DNA of 64,000 bases from Oceanobacillus iheyensis HTE831 (GTDB lineage Bacteria; Bacillota; Bacilli; Bacillales; Amphibacillaceae), in contig NC_004193.1 in assembly GCF_000011245.1 (NCBI RefSeq), forward strand, positions 3,566,529 to 3,630,528, written 5' to 3'. This document shows, one piece after another, positions 28,847 to 38,884 of this stretch. The stretch's first letter is position 1. Each line of letters opens with the position of its first letter. A program made the translations under genes and the position numbers. Under the pieces are notes generated by a model. The model worked only from the letters and a program-made list of their open reading frames with translations, did not search any database and was not told the origin of the DNA.

Positions 28847-29410
28847 TTAATTTGTATCGGTATTCCGTAATTTTTGCATGCGCCATTTATAAATTGCATA
28901 TGGTGTAAAAGTCACCGCAAACCCGATAAATAAAATACTAAGTACACCAATTAACATATTCCTCACTATATTCCATTCAATATATACCGAACCGAGAAAA
29001 ACAAAAAATAATGCAATAAAAATACCAATACTATATTTGCCCAAATAGGAGCTCTCTTTATGAAAACGACTTTGTAATTTTTCTGGATTTCTCTCTAGCC
29101 TAGCTACACCAGCAGGAGCATAAAACAAGTGTAAACTATTAGTAGTATCCGCTAATTTCCACCCCGCTATTTCGAATGCATGATAATAGTCATTCGTCGG
29201 ATTTGGGTGAGAATCGAAATGATATCTTATTGTTGTAGGCTCTACTTCTTCTAATATGTATACAAGGCCGCCCAACATTATTTTCTTAACTTGCCACCCT
29301 TCTTTTGCTAAAGATTCAAGTTTGTCGACACTTCGATTCTCAGCAAAAATAAATGGGTTACTTATTATAAATTTAATACGCTTCAATATTTCTTTCCATC
29401 TGTTTATCAT
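28847..29410 (-). CDS. DUF2812 membrane protein
   Basis: The 187-residue protein begins with a DUF2812 domain: ESLAKEGWQVKKIMLGGLVYILEE and YYHAFEIAGWKLADTTNSLHLFYAP. Two transmembrane helices (about 125-145 and 150-172) and a basic tail follow. DUF2812 proteins often sit beside PadR regulators, but none is present here. GAGGGG lies before the ATG. Function unknown. Confidence 0.75.
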   Translation of the reverse strand: MINRWKEILKRIKFIISNPFIFAENRSVDKLESLAKEGWQVKKIMLGGLVYILEEVEPTTIRYHFDSHPNPTNDYYHAFEIAGWKLADTTNSLHLFYAPAGVARLERNPEKLQSRFHKESSYLGKYSIGIFIALFFVFLGSVYIEWNIVRNMLIGVLSILFIGFAVTFTPYAIYKWRMQKLRNTDTN

Positions 29411-29619
29411 TTCAACAACCCCTCTATCAATCGTAGTTTTATTAAGATATATGACCTTTATAGTTTCTTATACCCTATTATTATGATTTCTGACTAATCA
29501 TTTGAGATTTTTAAATCTTTTTATAAAAAAGCCTAGATACCACTTATCGGATATCTAGGCTTCGTTCGATTTTTTCGAATATCATGCACTGCAAATTGAT
29601 ATATTATTTCTACCTCTTA

Positions 29620-30054
29620 TTACGCTCGTGGCTCATTACCTAGCATTTTAAATAATATTTTTTTGAGTTGCACTGCCTCTGCTTCATTTAAATTCGTCTG
29701 TTCAATAAACTTAATTGGAATTTTTTCCGCTTGTTTTTCTGCTTGTTTTCCTTGCTCTGTTAAGACGACCTCAACAATACGTTCATCTTCTTTTGACCGC
29801 ATACGCTGTATAAAGCCATGTTCTTCCATCCGTTTCAGCATTGGTGTCAATGTACCTGAGTCCAACAAAAGTCTTTCACCTAATGCTTTTACAGAGATTC
29901 GATCTGTTTCCCATAGAACAAGTAAGACGATATATTGCGGATAAGTAACGTTTAACTCTTCTAACAATGGACGGTATCGCTTTGTCATTTCTCGAGTCGC
30001 TGCATATAACGGAAAGCATATTTGATTATCTAGTTTTAATATATCATTTGCCAT
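29620..30054 (-). CDS. ohrR: Peroxide-sensing MarR-type repressor OhrR
   Basis: A 144-residue MarR-family repressor. Cys13 in NQICFPLYAATREM matches the single reactive Cys of one-Cys OhrR proteins; oxidation by organic hydroperoxides releases it from DNA. The winged helix spans about 40-105. Divergent from ohrA, with the palindromic operator between them. AGGAGTG precedes the ATG. Confidence 0.93.
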   Translation of the reverse strand: MANDILKLDNQICFPLYAATREMTKRYRPLLEELNVTYPQYIVLLVLWETDRISVKALGERLLLDSGTLTPMLKRMEEHGFIQRMRSKEDERIVEVVLTEQGKQAEKQAEKIPIKFIEQTNLNEAEAVQLKKILFKMLGNEPRA

Positions 30055-30104
30055 TATTAATCACTCCTACACTTATTATAACAAGTTCAATAAAATTATA
30101 GTAG

Positions 30105-30134
30105 TTGACGAAACCCAATTAAATTGTGTACAAT
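30105..30134 (+). promoter_or_regulatory. ohrA promoter
   Basis: TTGACG (30105-30110), an 18-bp spacer and TACAAT (30129-30134), with the -10 inside the operator. Confidence 0.65.
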
Positions 30135-30140
30135 TTAATT
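30117..30140. promoter_or_regulatory. OhrR operator
   Basis: A perfect 24-bp palindrome: AATTAAATTGTG (30117-30128) followed by its near-complement half (30129-30140). It closely resembles the known B. subtilis OhrR operator half-site TACAATTAAATTGTA and covers the ohrA -10. Confidence 0.85.
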
Positions 30141-30177
30141 GTTCAAAACTTAAATAACAAAGAGGAGTGTTTGATTA

Positions 30178-30599
30178 TGGGATCAGCATTATACACGGCG
30201 TCTTCTACTGCTTCTGGCGGTCGCCAAGGAACAGTGAAGTCATCTGACGGTACATTAGATTTAGCGTTATCTTTACCAAAAGGGTTGGGTGGAAACGAAA
30301 AAGAAGGTACTACTAACCCAGAGCAACTCTTCTCCGCAGGCTACGCTGCCTGTTTTGACAGTGCACTGCAAATGGTTGCTGGGCAAGCAAAGAAAAAAAT
30401 TACTTCTGAGGTAACCGCAGAGGTAAGCATTGAAAAGCAAACTGGCGGCTTTGGTCTGAGCGTGAACTTAATCGCAGAAATAGAAGGTGTAACACAAGAG
30501 GAAGCGGAAGATTTAATGGATAAAGCCCATAAAGCTTGCCCTTACTCCCGTGCCATTGAGGGAAATGTAGAAGTTAATAAAAATGCAATTGGAAAATAA
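30178..30599 (+). CDS. ohrA: Organic hydroperoxide resistance protein OhrA
   Basis: A 140-residue thiol peroxidase that reduces organic hydroperoxides. The catalytic pair is present: Cys59 in GYAACFDSAL and Cys121 in KACPYSRAI. The start is the ATG at 30178 behind GAGGAG; the longer frame from 30126 runs into the operator. Repressed by OhrR encoded next door. Confidence 0.95.
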
Positions 30600-30606
30600 T
30601 TATAGT

Positions 30607-30649
30607 AAAAACACACCCAAATCCTTCGCGTGATTAGGGTGTGTTTTTC
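30607..30649 (+). terminator. ohrA terminator
   Basis: Perfect 12-bp arms AAAAACACACCC (30607-30618) and GGGTGTGTTTTT (30637-30648). Confidence 0.9.
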
Positions 30650-30711
30650 TAGCGTAAATATGATCACGTACTATTTCCAATTTATTATTAAGGAACCTTC
30701 AGTTGATTATA

Positions 30712-30850
30712 AAAAAAGAAGCTGGACAAAAGTATTCATGCAAAAGATAAATCAGAATGATTAGCTTTGAAAAACCACTTCAGAAATATACTGCGCTTAT
30801 TCTAACTTTCATTCGGCTTTTGACCAGGTTCCGAGCCTCAACTTACACGG
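30712..30850. repeat. Interspersed repeat family B, truncated copy
   Basis: Shares GAAGCTGGACAAAAGTATTC-like sequence, ATTCATGCAAAA, GAATGATTAGCTTT, CTTCAGA-ATATACT and TTCATTCG-CTTTTGAC with the complete element at 61191-61420. The middle of that element and its right end are missing here. It lies directly against the 3' end of dnaC. Confidence 0.75.
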
Positions 30851-30854
30851 ATAA

Positions 30855-32219
30855 TTACATCGCTGGAGGGATATCTCCTTCCTGGTATCGATGGTCCAAA
30901 TCAACGAATTTATTATATTCTTTTACAAAGGCTAGTTCTACCGTTCCTGTTGGGCCATTACGTTGTTTTGCAATTATAATTTCTATAATATTTTGTTTTT
31001 CTGTCTCCTGATCATAATAATCATCACGATAAAGGAAGCCTACAATATCTGCATCCTGCTCAATACTTCCAGACTCACGAATATCAGACATCATCGGTCG
31101 TTTATCTTGTCGTGATTCTACACCACGAGATAACTGAGAAAGAGCGATAAGAGGGACTTCTAATTCTCTTGCTAATGCTTTTAATGCACGTGAAATCTCA
31201 GATACCTCTTGCTGTCGATTCTCTTTCGAACTTCCACTTCCTTGAATCAATTGCAAATAATCGATTAAGATCATACCAAGTCCATGCTCCTGCTTAAGAC
31301 GACGACATTTAGAACGAATCTCATTCACCCGTACGCCTGGTGTATCATCTATATAAATTCCCGCATTGGATAGGGAGCCCATGGCCATGGTTAGCTTGCC
31401 CCAATCATCTGCTTGGAGTTGTCCATTTCGAAGACGTTGTGCATCAATATTCCCTTCTGCACAAAGCATACGTTGCACTAATTGGTCAGCTCCCATCTCA
31501 AGACTGAAGATGGCCACATTCTGATCCGTTTTTACTGCAACGTTTTGGGCTACGTTCAGGGCGAATGCCGTCTTACCAACCGAAGGACGAGCAGCAATAA
31601 TAATTAAATCATTTCGCTGGAAACCAGATGTAATACGATCTAAGTCCTGAAATCCTGTCGGTACTCCGGTTACATCTCCGTTTTGTTGATGCAATTGTTC
31701 TATATTATCATACACATCGATTAAGACATCTTTGATATTTTTAAAAGCACCAGAGTTTTTTCTCCCAGACACTTCCAAAATACTTTTCTCTGCGTCATTT
31801 AATACATCTTCTACTTCGTCCTCTTTTTCAAACGAAGAGGTCACAATGTCTGTTGCTTTACGAATTAAACTGCGTAAAGTAGACTTCTCTTCTACAATCT
31901 TACTATAGTACTCTATATTTGCAGCTGTTGGAACACTTTCTGCTAGCTGGGTTAAATAAGTAACACCACCAGCTTCTTCCAATTGCTTCCGATCATTTAA
32001 AAATGTTGTCACTGTTATAACATCAATAGGTTCACCTTTATCGGATAAACTCATCATTGCTGCAAATATTCGCTGGTGACTGGCCCGGTAAAAGTCTTCG
32101 GCAATCAACGTCTCTGATGCGGTTACGTAGGCTTGCGGCTCTAAAAAAACCGCACCTAGTACCGATTGCTCTGCTTCGATATTATGTGGCGGCGTACGAT
32201 CATTCCACGATGCACTCAT
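30855..32219 (-). CDS. dnaC: Replicative DNA helicase (DnaB type)
   Basis: A 454-residue hexameric helicase called DnaC in Bacillus. The N-terminal DnaB domain (about 6-105) precedes the RecA-like core with Walker A AARPSVGKTAFALN, SLEMGADQL, a Walker B region (MILIDYLQLI) and R-finger segment LSQLSRGVESR. It unwinds DNA at the fork. It follows rplI by 170 bp, as in B. subtilis. AGGAGGAG lies before the ATG. Confidence 0.97.
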   Translation of the reverse strand: MSASWNDRTPPHNIEAEQSVLGAVFLEPQAYVTASETLIAEDFYRASHQRIFAAMMSLSDKGEPIDVITVTTFLNDRKQLEEAGGVTYLTQLAESVPTAANIEYYSKIVEEKSTLRSLIRKATDIVTSSFEKEDEVEDVLNDAEKSILEVSGRKNSGAFKNIKDVLIDVYDNIEQLHQQNGDVTGVPTGFQDLDRITSGFQRNDLIIIAARPSVGKTAFALNVAQNVAVKTDQNVAIFSLEMGADQLVQRMLCAEGNIDAQRLRNGQLQADDWGKLTMAMGSLSNAGIYIDDTPGVRVNEIRSKCRRLKQEHGLGMILIDYLQLIQGSGSSKENRQQEVSEISRALKALARELEVPLIALSQLSRGVESRQDKRPMMSDIRESGSIEQDADIVGFLYRDDYYDQETEKQNIIEIIIAKQRNGPTGTVELAFVKEYNKFVDLDHRYQEGDIPPAM

Positions 32220-32339
32220 CGCATTCTCCTCCTAATAACAATTAAAACCATCGCTAAAAAACGATATGGCAAGTAGTGTCCGCATGAAATATTTCGATCG
32301 TTTACGCACACTTCACCAAAATTATATTTATTAAGATAA

Positions 32340-32375
32340 CGAAGAAATCGGCGTCTAGCATGCCGATTTCTCTTA
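32340..32375 (-). terminator. Hairpin after rplI
   Basis: Arms AGAAATCGGC and GCCGATTTCT form a 10-bp stem, but the minus side has only a poor T run. It may reduce rather than stop reading into dnaC. Confidence 0.5.
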
Positions 32376-32389
32376 TCATTTCATCTTAT

Positions 32390-32836
32390 TTATTTCTCTG
32401 CTACATGTACTTTGATGGACCCTGAAACTTCTGGATGAAGTTTCACTGGTACAGTGGTATATCCTAATGCACGAATTGGTTCATCAAGTTCAATTTTACG
32501 TTTGTCAATTTTATGACCAAATTGTTTTTGCAGTGCTTCTGAAATTTGCTTACTTGTGATCGAACCAAACAATCGTCCATTATCACCTGATTTTGCTTCT
32601 AATTCTACTGCAATTTCAGCAAGTTTATCTTTTAAGTTAATCGCATCTTCTTTTTCCTTCTGCTCTAGTTGATCTGCTTTTTGTTTTTTTGCTTCTAAAG
32701 CTTTCATGTTTCCAGAAGTTGCTTCTTCTGCTAAGTTATTTTTTAACAAGTAGTTACGCGCATAACCATCTGGTACGTTTTTTACATCGCCTTTTTTTGC
32801 TTTTCCTTTAACATCTTTTAAGAAGATTACTTTCAT
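32390..32836 (-). CDS. rplI: Ribosomal protein L9
   Basis: The 148-residue protein has the L9 N-terminal domain ([30 protein letters not shown]), a long connecting helix rich in Lys and Glu, and the C-terminal RNA-binding domain. The start overlaps the gdpP stop by 4 nt. Standard gdpP-rplI-dnaC order. Confidence 0.97.
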   Translation of the reverse strand: MKVIFLKDVKGKAKKGDVKNVPDGYARNYLLKNNLAEEATSGNMKALEAKKQKADQLEQKEKEDAINLKDKLAEIAVELEAKSGDNGRLFGSITSKQISEALQKQFGHKIDKRKIELDEPIRALGYTTVPVKLHPEVSGSIKVHVAEK

Positions 32837-34809
32837 TCTGATGCTCTCCCCTCTTCATATTCATCAATAATCTCTATTAAATCTGCTGCTGCTTCTTCAA
32901 TAGTCGTATCATTTATTTGCGTAGCAGCATTCGTTAAATGACCGCCACCGTTCATTTTCTCCATAATTACCTGTACATTGACATCACCAAGTGACCTTGC
33001 ACTTATTCCTATTTTACCATCAAACCGCTCGGAAATAACAAATGATGCGCTTATCCCAGTCATAGTCAGTAATGTATCTGCCGTTTGTGCGATTAATACT
33101 GGACTATAGGAATTTCCTTCTGGAGCCTTTGCAATCGCAATATGTCCATGAATTATTTCAGAACGCTCGATAATTTGGCTTCTCTCAATATATAATTCTA
33201 AGTCTTCTTTTAAGAAACGTTGCACTAAGACTGTATCCGCGCCCTGTGCTCGCAAATAGGATGCCGCATCAAAGGTTCTAGAACCTGTACGCAGCGTGAA
33301 ACTCTTCGTATCGACGATAATACCAGCCAGTAACGCTGTTGCCTCTAACATCTTCAATTTCGTTCCTTTTGGCTGATATTCAAGTAGTTCGGTTACTAAT
33401 TCAGCTGTGGATGATGCATATGGCTCCATATATACTAACGTCGGATTATCAATAAATTCTTCTGCTCTACGATGATGATCAATTACAATTTTATAATCGG
33501 TTTTATTCAATAAGCTTTCGAAGCCGACCATACTTGGTTTATGTGTATCAACAATCACGAGTAAGCTGCGTTGTGTCATTCTTTCCTCGGCTTCTTCCAA
33601 GTCAATAAAGTTATCCCACAGACTTTCATCAGAGCGTATTGTATCCATCATACGATTTACACTTGTTTCCATATCGTTTTCATCAAAAACAATATATCCA
33701 GGAACTCCATTTGTCTTGGCAATATTCATGACGCCTATTGCCGCTCCGATCGAGTCCATATCGGGGGATTTATGTCCCATGATCATTACATTATCACTGG
33801 CTTTAACAAGTTCTTTCAATGCATGGGAAATAACTCTTGCTCGAACTCGGGTTCGTTTTTCCATCGGATTGGTTTTACCACCATAAAAACGCACTTTCCC
33901 TTGTTCATCTTTAATAGCTACTTGGTCGCCGCCTCGGCCTAATGCTAAATCTAAACTAGATTGAGCAACTTCTCCAAGTTCAGGAAGTGTCATATTTCCG
34001 ACACCAATCCCAACACTTAATGTAACAGGATTGTTTTCGACACCTTCCATTTCCCGGACTTCATCCAAAATATCAAACTTAACCTTTTCTAACTGTTGTA
34101 GTATTTTTTTCGTTCCTACCGCTAGAAAACGTTCTTGAGAAGTTCTCTTTAAATATAAGCCATAGTGGCTCGACCAGTTATTTAAAATGGTTGTTACTTG
34201 AGAGTTTAATTGACTCTTTGCGGTATCATCCATGTTTTGTGTGATTTCTTCATAATTATCCAAGAATATAATTGCAAGCACTGTCTGTTCGTTATGATAT
34301 CGTTGTTTTAATGCTTCTTGATCCGTGCGATCCATAAAATAAAGAAGCTTTTCCTCTTTTTTTATGACCGTTAAAAACGTATATCCTGCAAGCTCGACCC
34401 ATACTTCATCTTTATTCTCCTTGATCATCGGTATGAGGTCTTCAGATAACAGATGCAAGGATCTACCTACAAGCGTTTCTCTGTCTTCACTGAATTGATT
34501 CATATATGGATTGGACCATTCAACTTGAAAGTCATCATTAAATAGTACAATACCAAACGGCATTTCCAATAACGCTTCCTCACCCACTTTTTTTACTCGA
34601 TGAGAAATCGTTGATATATACTCTTCTGCTTCATCCAGAAGAATTTGTTCGGTTCGAATACTGTAATAAAAAGAAGCAGCCAAAACGATGGTCATAACAA
34701 GACCGATAATCCATTGGAAATACCAGAGTGCCACAAGCAAAATAATGGATATTGCATATACTACCCATACATGTTTGCTTAGTGCTGGCTTATTGTGTAA
34801 ATCTGGCAT
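32833..34809 (-). CDS. gdpP: Cyclic-di-AMP phosphodiesterase GdpP
   Basis: A 658-residue protein: two N-terminal transmembrane helices (about 10-50), a heme-binding-type PAS domain (about 75-155), a degenerate GGDEF domain, and a DHH/DHHA1 phosphodiesterase with [23 protein letters not shown] and [11 protein letters not shown]. It cleaves c-di-AMP and so controls potassium and osmolyte balance. The ATG at 34809 follows GAAGGAGC; the longer frame from a TTG at 34827 overlaps this site. Confidence 0.96.
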   Translation of the reverse strand: MPDLHNKPALSKHVWVVYAISIILLVALWYFQWIIGLVMTIVLAASFYYSIRTEQILLDEAEEYISTISHRVKKVGEEALLEMPFGIVLFNDDFQVEWSNPYMNQFSEDRETLVGRSLHLLSEDLIPMIKENKDEVWVELAGYTFLTVIKKEEKLLYFMDRTDQEALKQRYHNEQTVLAIIFLDNYEEITQNMDDTAKSQLNSQVTTILNNWSSHYGLYLKRTSQERFLAVGTKKILQQLEKVKFDILDEVREMEGVENNPVTLSVGIGVGNMTLPELGEVAQSSLDLALGRGGDQVAIKDEQGKVRFYGGKTNPMEKRTRVRARVISHALKELVKASDNVMIMGHKSPDMDSIGAAIGVMNIAKTNGVPGYIVFDENDMETSVNRMMDTIRSDESLWDNFIDLEEAEERMTQRSLLVIVDTHKPSMVGFESLLNKTDYKIVIDHHRRAEEFIDNPTLVYMEPYASSTAELVTELLEYQPKGTKLKMLEATALLAGIIVDTKSFTLRTGSRTFDAASYLRAQGADTVLVQRFLKEDLELYIERSQIIERSEIIHGHIAIAKAPEGNSYSPVLIAQTADTLLTMTGISASFVISERFDGKIGISARSLGDVNVQVIMEKMNGGGHLTNAATQINDTTIEEAAADLIEIIDEYEEGRASE

Positions 34810-34848
34810 AGCTTTCAGCTCCTTCAAAACCTACAAGTTTCTGTTGGT

Positions 34849-35781
34849 TTACTTCTTCTCTAAGCGATCTCTTAAGTTAAATCCTACATCAATTATACCT
34901 AAGATTCTTATGAAATAAAGAAGAAATTGTGGGAATACCAATGTAAGAATCACAATTATAACCGGAATTGCTTTTGACATCTTTTTTGCATGTGCATAGT
35001 AGAAGATAAAAGAAACCCCTTGTATTGCTAATAACATTCCAACAATAAAAAATAGGTTCTGTAAACCGACATACAATGTCGTACCCGGTTCCTGATTAAA
35101 TAGAGATACAATAAACGCTAAAAAGTAGATCCAAATAATCGAGCTTGGAAATCTAATATCACGTATTGGCGGAAAACGAAGCTTCTGCTTATCTGTTCGA
35201 TTAATAATTTTATAGCTTAACCATTGAACAACCAATGCAAGAATTGCTGCAGCAGCTACTAAGAAAGATGGGAGTAACTCTGTCATCATTTGTATTTGTG
35301 TCTCTGCAACTTCCAGAATTTGCTCTGATTGTTCTGCAAGTCCCATCTCTTCAATAAATGCAGTACTTGTTTCAACAGAATCTTCTACAACTGTTTGGAA
35401 TTGATTTACTAAATTTACATCCAAGAATACTTGTGTGAATCCAAAGGTAAACAAAATCCCCATGATAAAACCAAATATTCCTCGAGCTAGTGTATCATAT
35501 GGAGTAACTCCTTTATACATTGCACTTCCTATCATTATTCCACCAAGACCCATCATCACGACTAATGGTATTGCAATAATTGTCATGATAAGCAAGGATA
35601 TCAATAAAGCGATTGCCAACATCACAAATCCTGACTTCATTCCATACTTTCTTGTAAATAGAACAAAAGGTATTGGTAATACAAATATTGCTATAATAGG
35701 TAAAAATAAGAAAGAAGCTAAGATGATTGTAAATATAAATAGCATCAATGCTCCATCTTTTATTTGTTTGGATTGATTCAT
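34849..35781 (-). CDS. DUF2232 membrane protein (YybS-like)
   Basis: About 310 residues with eight or so hydrophobic segments; position directly upstream of gdpP identifies it as the YybS-type DUF2232 protein. GMKSGFVMLAIALLISLL and a central soluble loop (about 125-165) are visible. The function is unknown. The ATG at 35781 lies 6 nt after GAGGTG; the GTG at 35790 is inside that site. Confidence 0.85.
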   Translation of the reverse strand: MNQSKQIKDGALMLFIFTIILASFLFLPIIAIFVLPIPFVLFTRKYGMKSGFVMLAIALLISLLIMTIIAIPLVVMMGLGGIMIGSAMYKGVTPYDTLARGIFGFIMGILFTFGFTQVFLDVNLVNQFQTVVEDSVETSTAFIEEMGLAEQSEQILEVAETQIQMMTELLPSFLVAAAAILALVVQWLSYKIINRTDKQKLRFPPIRDIRFPSSIIWIYFLAFIVSLFNQEPGTTLYVGLQNLFFIVGMLLAIQGVSFIFYYAHAKKMSKAIPVIIVILTLVFPQFLLYFIRILGIIDVGFNLRDRLEKK

Positions 35782-35882
35782 TTCATGCACCTCGTTCTAA
35801 CTATAGTGTTATGTCTAATGGCATATTATATAATGATAACATGATTTTCTCTTGAAGGCTTGTCGAATCTTGTTACCAACGT

Positions 35883-35896
35883 ATTTCCCGGGAAAT
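35883..35896. promoter_or_regulatory. Noc-binding site
   Basis: ATTTCCCGGGAAAT is identical to the B. subtilis Noc-binding consensus. The palindrome extends by two more bases on each side (GT...AC, 35881-35898). It lies between divergent genes. Noc uses such sites to keep the division septum off the nucleoid. Confidence 0.85.
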
Positions 35897-36037
35897 ACTT
35901 GCATCTTTTCATATGCTCTACAATTATTGACATTTTTTGTCACAAACCTGCTAACAATTTCTACTTTTTATTCCCTTTTTTGATCGTTCATCTATTATAA
36001 TGAAATAAAACAGACTTTGATTATAAGGATGGCTCAG

Positions 36038-36523
36038 ATGATTTTCCTTGAAATATTAAAACACAGTATAAAATTACCGCAAAAACAAGCCATGTTTCAA
36101 TTAAATCGAATTGGAATGGACATGATTATATTGTATTTAATTATCATGTTAGCGATTGTATCGATACCGGAATGGATAAATCGATTAAATCAGCCTACTG
36201 GTGTTGGTGCAGAAATGCATATCATATTTCAGTTTATCTATTTCTTTATGTTCTATTATTTAATTATGACCGTTTTTGTCTTTATTGCTATTTCAATAAT
36301 TGCTTATGTAGGAAAAGGAATCACTCATCTTATGAATCGTAAATTAACCTATGGGTTGCTTTGGAAAATGAGTGCATGTACTGTTACGATTCCGTTTTTA
36401 TTATTCACCATGATTTCCACAATTTGGCAGGTCAATGATTCCTTTCTCTTTTACACATTTATATTTAGTTTAGGCTTATTGTTCATTATGATTCAGCATT
36501 ACCCAAAACGAAGAAAGTCATAA
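36038..36523 (+). CDS. Membrane protein, possibly DUF1189-related
   Basis: The 161-residue product has four predicted transmembrane helices (about 20-42, 60-88, 105-125 and 130-148). The start ILKHSIKLPQKQAMFQLNRIGMDMI resembles the opening of DUF1189 proteins, but the length is shorter and I am not sure. AAGG lies 9 nt before the ATG at 36038. Divergent from the DUF2232 gene. Confidence 0.65.
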   Translation: MIFLEILKHSIKLPQKQAMFQLNRIGMDMIILYLIIMLAIVSIPEWINRLNQPTGVGAEMHIIFQFIYFFMFYYLIMTVFVFIAISIIAYVGKGITHLMNRKLTYGLLWKMSACTVTIPFLLFTMISTIWQVNDSFLFYTFIFSLGLLFIMIQHYPKRRKS

Positions 36524-36588
36524 TTATTCATTCATTTTACCAAGATTACATTAACAACAGATCGAAATCGCGCATTCTCTTCCTCACA

Positions 36589-36627
36589 AAAAAAGGAATG
36601 AATCCTCTTATGATTTCATTCCTTTAC
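36589..36627. terminator. Bidirectional terminator
   Basis: Arms AAAGGAATGA (36592-36601) and TCATTCCTTT (36615-36624), with an A run on the left, between the convergent membrane-protein and Nudix genes. Confidence 0.8.
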
Positions 36628-36629
36628 CC

Positions 36630-37115
36630 TTATTGGCGATGGTTGACGGTTAGCCTACGTTCAGAAGGTTTATTTTTTCTTTCATTCCAATAAATCTGAT
36701 ATTCAAAAGAATCCTTTGCTAGTATATGTTGAATACGAACTTTTATATCAGGATGAATCAATAACTCATCCAAGCGATCAACAGGATGCCACAGACATCT
36801 CCCTTCCGTCCCAGCTTTTATTACCTCGCCTGAAAAATCATTCGAAAAATAATCCAAATACACAAACTGCTCACGTTTTTGTTCATTTATATAACCAGAT
36901 ATACTTACTAGCTCCAATTGGTCTAGTATTAAGCCCGTCTCTTCATAAACTTCACGTTTTGCAGATTCTTCAAATGTCTCCGGAAACTCCACTTTCCCTC
37001 CCGGTGGAACATACCCATCAAGATCTCCCTTATTTCTTTCGAGCAAGAGGATATTATTATGTGAATCCACGATAACTACGAAATTCCAGAAATGATAATT
37101 GATATTCATCTTCAT
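36630..37115 (-). CDS. Nudix hydrolase
   Basis: The 161-residue protein carries a complete Nudix box, GGKVEFPETFEESAKREVYE then ETGL (around residues 37-60), which binds the metal used to cleave nucleoside diphosphate linkages. Substrate unknown. An internal Arg/Glu-rich segment in the C-terminal tail is not part of the fold. Ends next to a shared terminator. Confidence 0.88.
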   Translation of the reverse strand: MKMNINYHFWNFVVIVDSHNNILLLERNKGDLDGYVPPGGKVEFPETFEESAKREVYEETGLILDQLELVSISGYINEQKREQFVYLDYFSNDFSGEVIKAGTEGRCLWHPVDRLDELLIHPDIKVRIQHILAKDSFEYQIYWNERKNKPSERRLTVNHRQ

Positions 37116-37158
37116 CGCACCGTCCCTTTATCGTCTAAGCTTATATTAATAAAACGAG

Positions 37159-37659
37159 TTATAGTTGAACAGAATACACACATACATGTTTATCTTTTAG
37201 GATAATTTCTTTTTCTATTTTCATCATTAGTTTCTCCGCTACGTTACGTGATGCAGTATTCTCACGTTGTATTAAAGAAATAACACGATCAACCTCTATA
37301 TTTTTCCGTGCAAATGCGAACAATGCTAGTGCTGCTTCTGTCGCATACCCTTTTCCCCAATGCTTCTTAGCAATCCAATATCCTATCTCAATCTCGTTTT
37401 TTCCTTCTACAGTTTGTGGGACAAGCCCGGCATGTCCGACCCGTTCATTTTGTTTATTTACAAGAACTTGTAAGCCAAGACCATTCCCATTTTTATATGT
37501 ATCATAAATCCATTGGAGAAAATCGTTGCAAGCTTTATCGTCTCTTACGTTCCCATCTCCAATAAAGCGTACTACTTCTGGATCCTGTAATAGAGATTGC
37601 AGAAAAGGAAAGTCGTTATCATGATAAGGGCGAAATGTTAATCGATTGATTTGTAGCAT
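37159..37659 (-). CDS. GNAT acetyltransferase
   Basis: The 166-residue protein is of the RimJ/RimL-like GNAT group: LTFRPYHDNDFPFLQSLLQDPEV, then EIGYWIAKKHWGKGYATEAA (acetyl-CoA binding), then NTASRNVAEKLMM. Substrate unknown. Lies 44 bp upstream of the Nudix gene and may share a transcript with it. Confidence 0.87.
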   Translation of the reverse strand: MLQINRLTFRPYHDNDFPFLQSLLQDPEVVRFIGDGNVRDDKACNDFLQWIYDTYKNGNGLGLQVLVNKQNERVGHAGLVPQTVEGKNEIEIGYWIAKKHWGKGYATEAALALFAFARKNIEVDRVISLIQRENTASRNVAEKLMMKIEKEIILKDKHVCVYSVQL

Positions 37660-37828
37660 GTTTTCACATCCAAAACATAATTATCGTCTTTAATATATCA
37701 TTTCCATATAAATACGGATAGAATATTTAGTGAATTCGATATATTAAATTTATATTAAGATACTTTTAACATTTTTTTAGTAAACTATAGATAACACTAC
37801 TATATTAAATAAAAAGGAGGTGTTGTAC

Positions 37829-38341
37829 ATGCGAGTTAACCAGAATTCATTTCATGAAATACAGCATTTTCGGCAAATTTGGGTTTGGATATCCATTTTA
37901 CTTAGTGCTTCATTAATGTGGTATGACTTTATACAACAAATTATATTCGGTAAAACCGTAGGAAGTAACCCCGCACCGGACGCAGTTGTAATCGCTTTTT
38001 GGGGGCTCTTCGGTATTATCTTCCCTGTATTTATTCTCTTATTTTTGAAGCTTGAAACCGAAGTACGTAACGATGGTATTTATATTCGTTTCTTTCCTTT
38101 TCATCTCCAATATAGAACGTTCCTTTTCAAAGATATACAGCATTACGAAAGTATTACCTACAGTCCTATCAAGCGATTTGGAGGATGGGGAATTCGATTT
38201 AATACAGCTGGAGAAACCGCTTATAACGTAAAAGGCAAGAAGGGAATAGAGTTGAAACTAAAATACGGAACAGTAGTTATTGGAACCCAAAAAACCGAGG
38301 AATTCAAAAGAGTGCTGGACTCGGTAATAGAGAAAGAATAA
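37829..38341 (+). CDS. DUF6141-like membrane protein
   Basis: The 170-residue product has two transmembrane helices (about 20-36 and 60-80) followed by a soluble PH-like domain: EVRNDGIYIRFFPFHLQYRTF and GIRFNTAGETAYNVKGKKG. This arrangement fits DUF6141. The ATG at 37829 follows AAGGAGGTG at 7 nt; the in-frame TTG at 37820 is inside that site. Function unknown. Confidence 0.72.
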   Translation: MRVNQNSFHEIQHFRQIWVWISILLSASLMWYDFIQQIIFGKTVGSNPAPDAVVIAFWGLFGIIFPVFILLFLKLETEVRNDGIYIRFFPFHLQYRTFLFKDIQHYESITYSPIKRFGGWGIRFNTAGETAYNVKGKKGIELKLKYGTVVIGTQKTEEFKRVLDSVIEKE

Positions 38342-38353
38342 GATTTGCATTAT

Positions 38354-38387
38354 AAAAAAATCCGAACTACTTTAAAGTATTTCGGAA
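38354..38387 (-). terminator. Terminator of the 107-residue membrane protein
   Basis: Arms TCCGAA (38361-38366) and TTCGGA (38381-38386), with TACTTT/AAAGTA inside. Seven T follow on the minus strand. Confidence 0.75.
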
Positions 38388-38399
38388 AATAGTGGCCAT

Positions 38400-38723
38400 T
38401 TATGCAACATCTTGTGCTACCTTTTCTTTTGACTTTGTAATTGTTAAAACTCCATCAATTAATAGACAAATAAAAGCAGCCCAATGTAGCATCATTCCTA
38501 GACCAGGAATAAAACCTACTGTGCTAGCGATGATACCAACAACTGGTCCCCATATCGGTTTATTAGCGTTCTTTGAAAAAACTAATGTAATAATATGATA
38601 AACTAACATAAATAATAGCGGTGTCCAATAAAGAGCTAATATTATAGATCCACCTAAAGCAGGGATCCCTAAAATAAATTCGAAACCAGAACCAACAATT
38701 TTCAATACACCTGACAATAACAT
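38400..38723 (-). CDS. Small membrane protein of unknown function
   Basis: A 107-residue protein with about three hydrophobic helices (25-48, 57-75 and 78-92) and a basic C-terminus. The segment KPIWGPVVGIIASTVGFIPGLG is Gly/Pro-rich. GAGGTGAG is upstream, though distant. Downstream terminator present. No family recognised. Confidence 0.65.
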   Translation of the reverse strand: MLLSGVLKIVGSGFEFILGIPALGGSIILALYWTPLLFMLVYHIITLVFSKNANKPIWGPVVGIIASTVGFIPGLGMMLHWAAFICLLIDGVLTITKSKEKVAQDVA

Positions 38724-38837
38724 CCTACTCTCACCTCACTTCCATATATTTCTATTTTATAAGTATATATTACCATATTTTTACTTTGACACAACAAAAA
38801 ATAAGAAATTTATACTATTTTATTAACATACTTAAAC

Positions 38838-38874
38838 AAAAAATGAGCACCTCTCTTAAAAGTACTCATTTTTC
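38838..38874 (-). terminator. Terminator of the sugar locus
   Basis: Arms AAAAATGAG and CTCATTTTT, with a T run on the minus side, just after the broken oxidoreductase gene. Confidence 0.8.
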
Positions 38875-38884
38875 TTTAATACTA

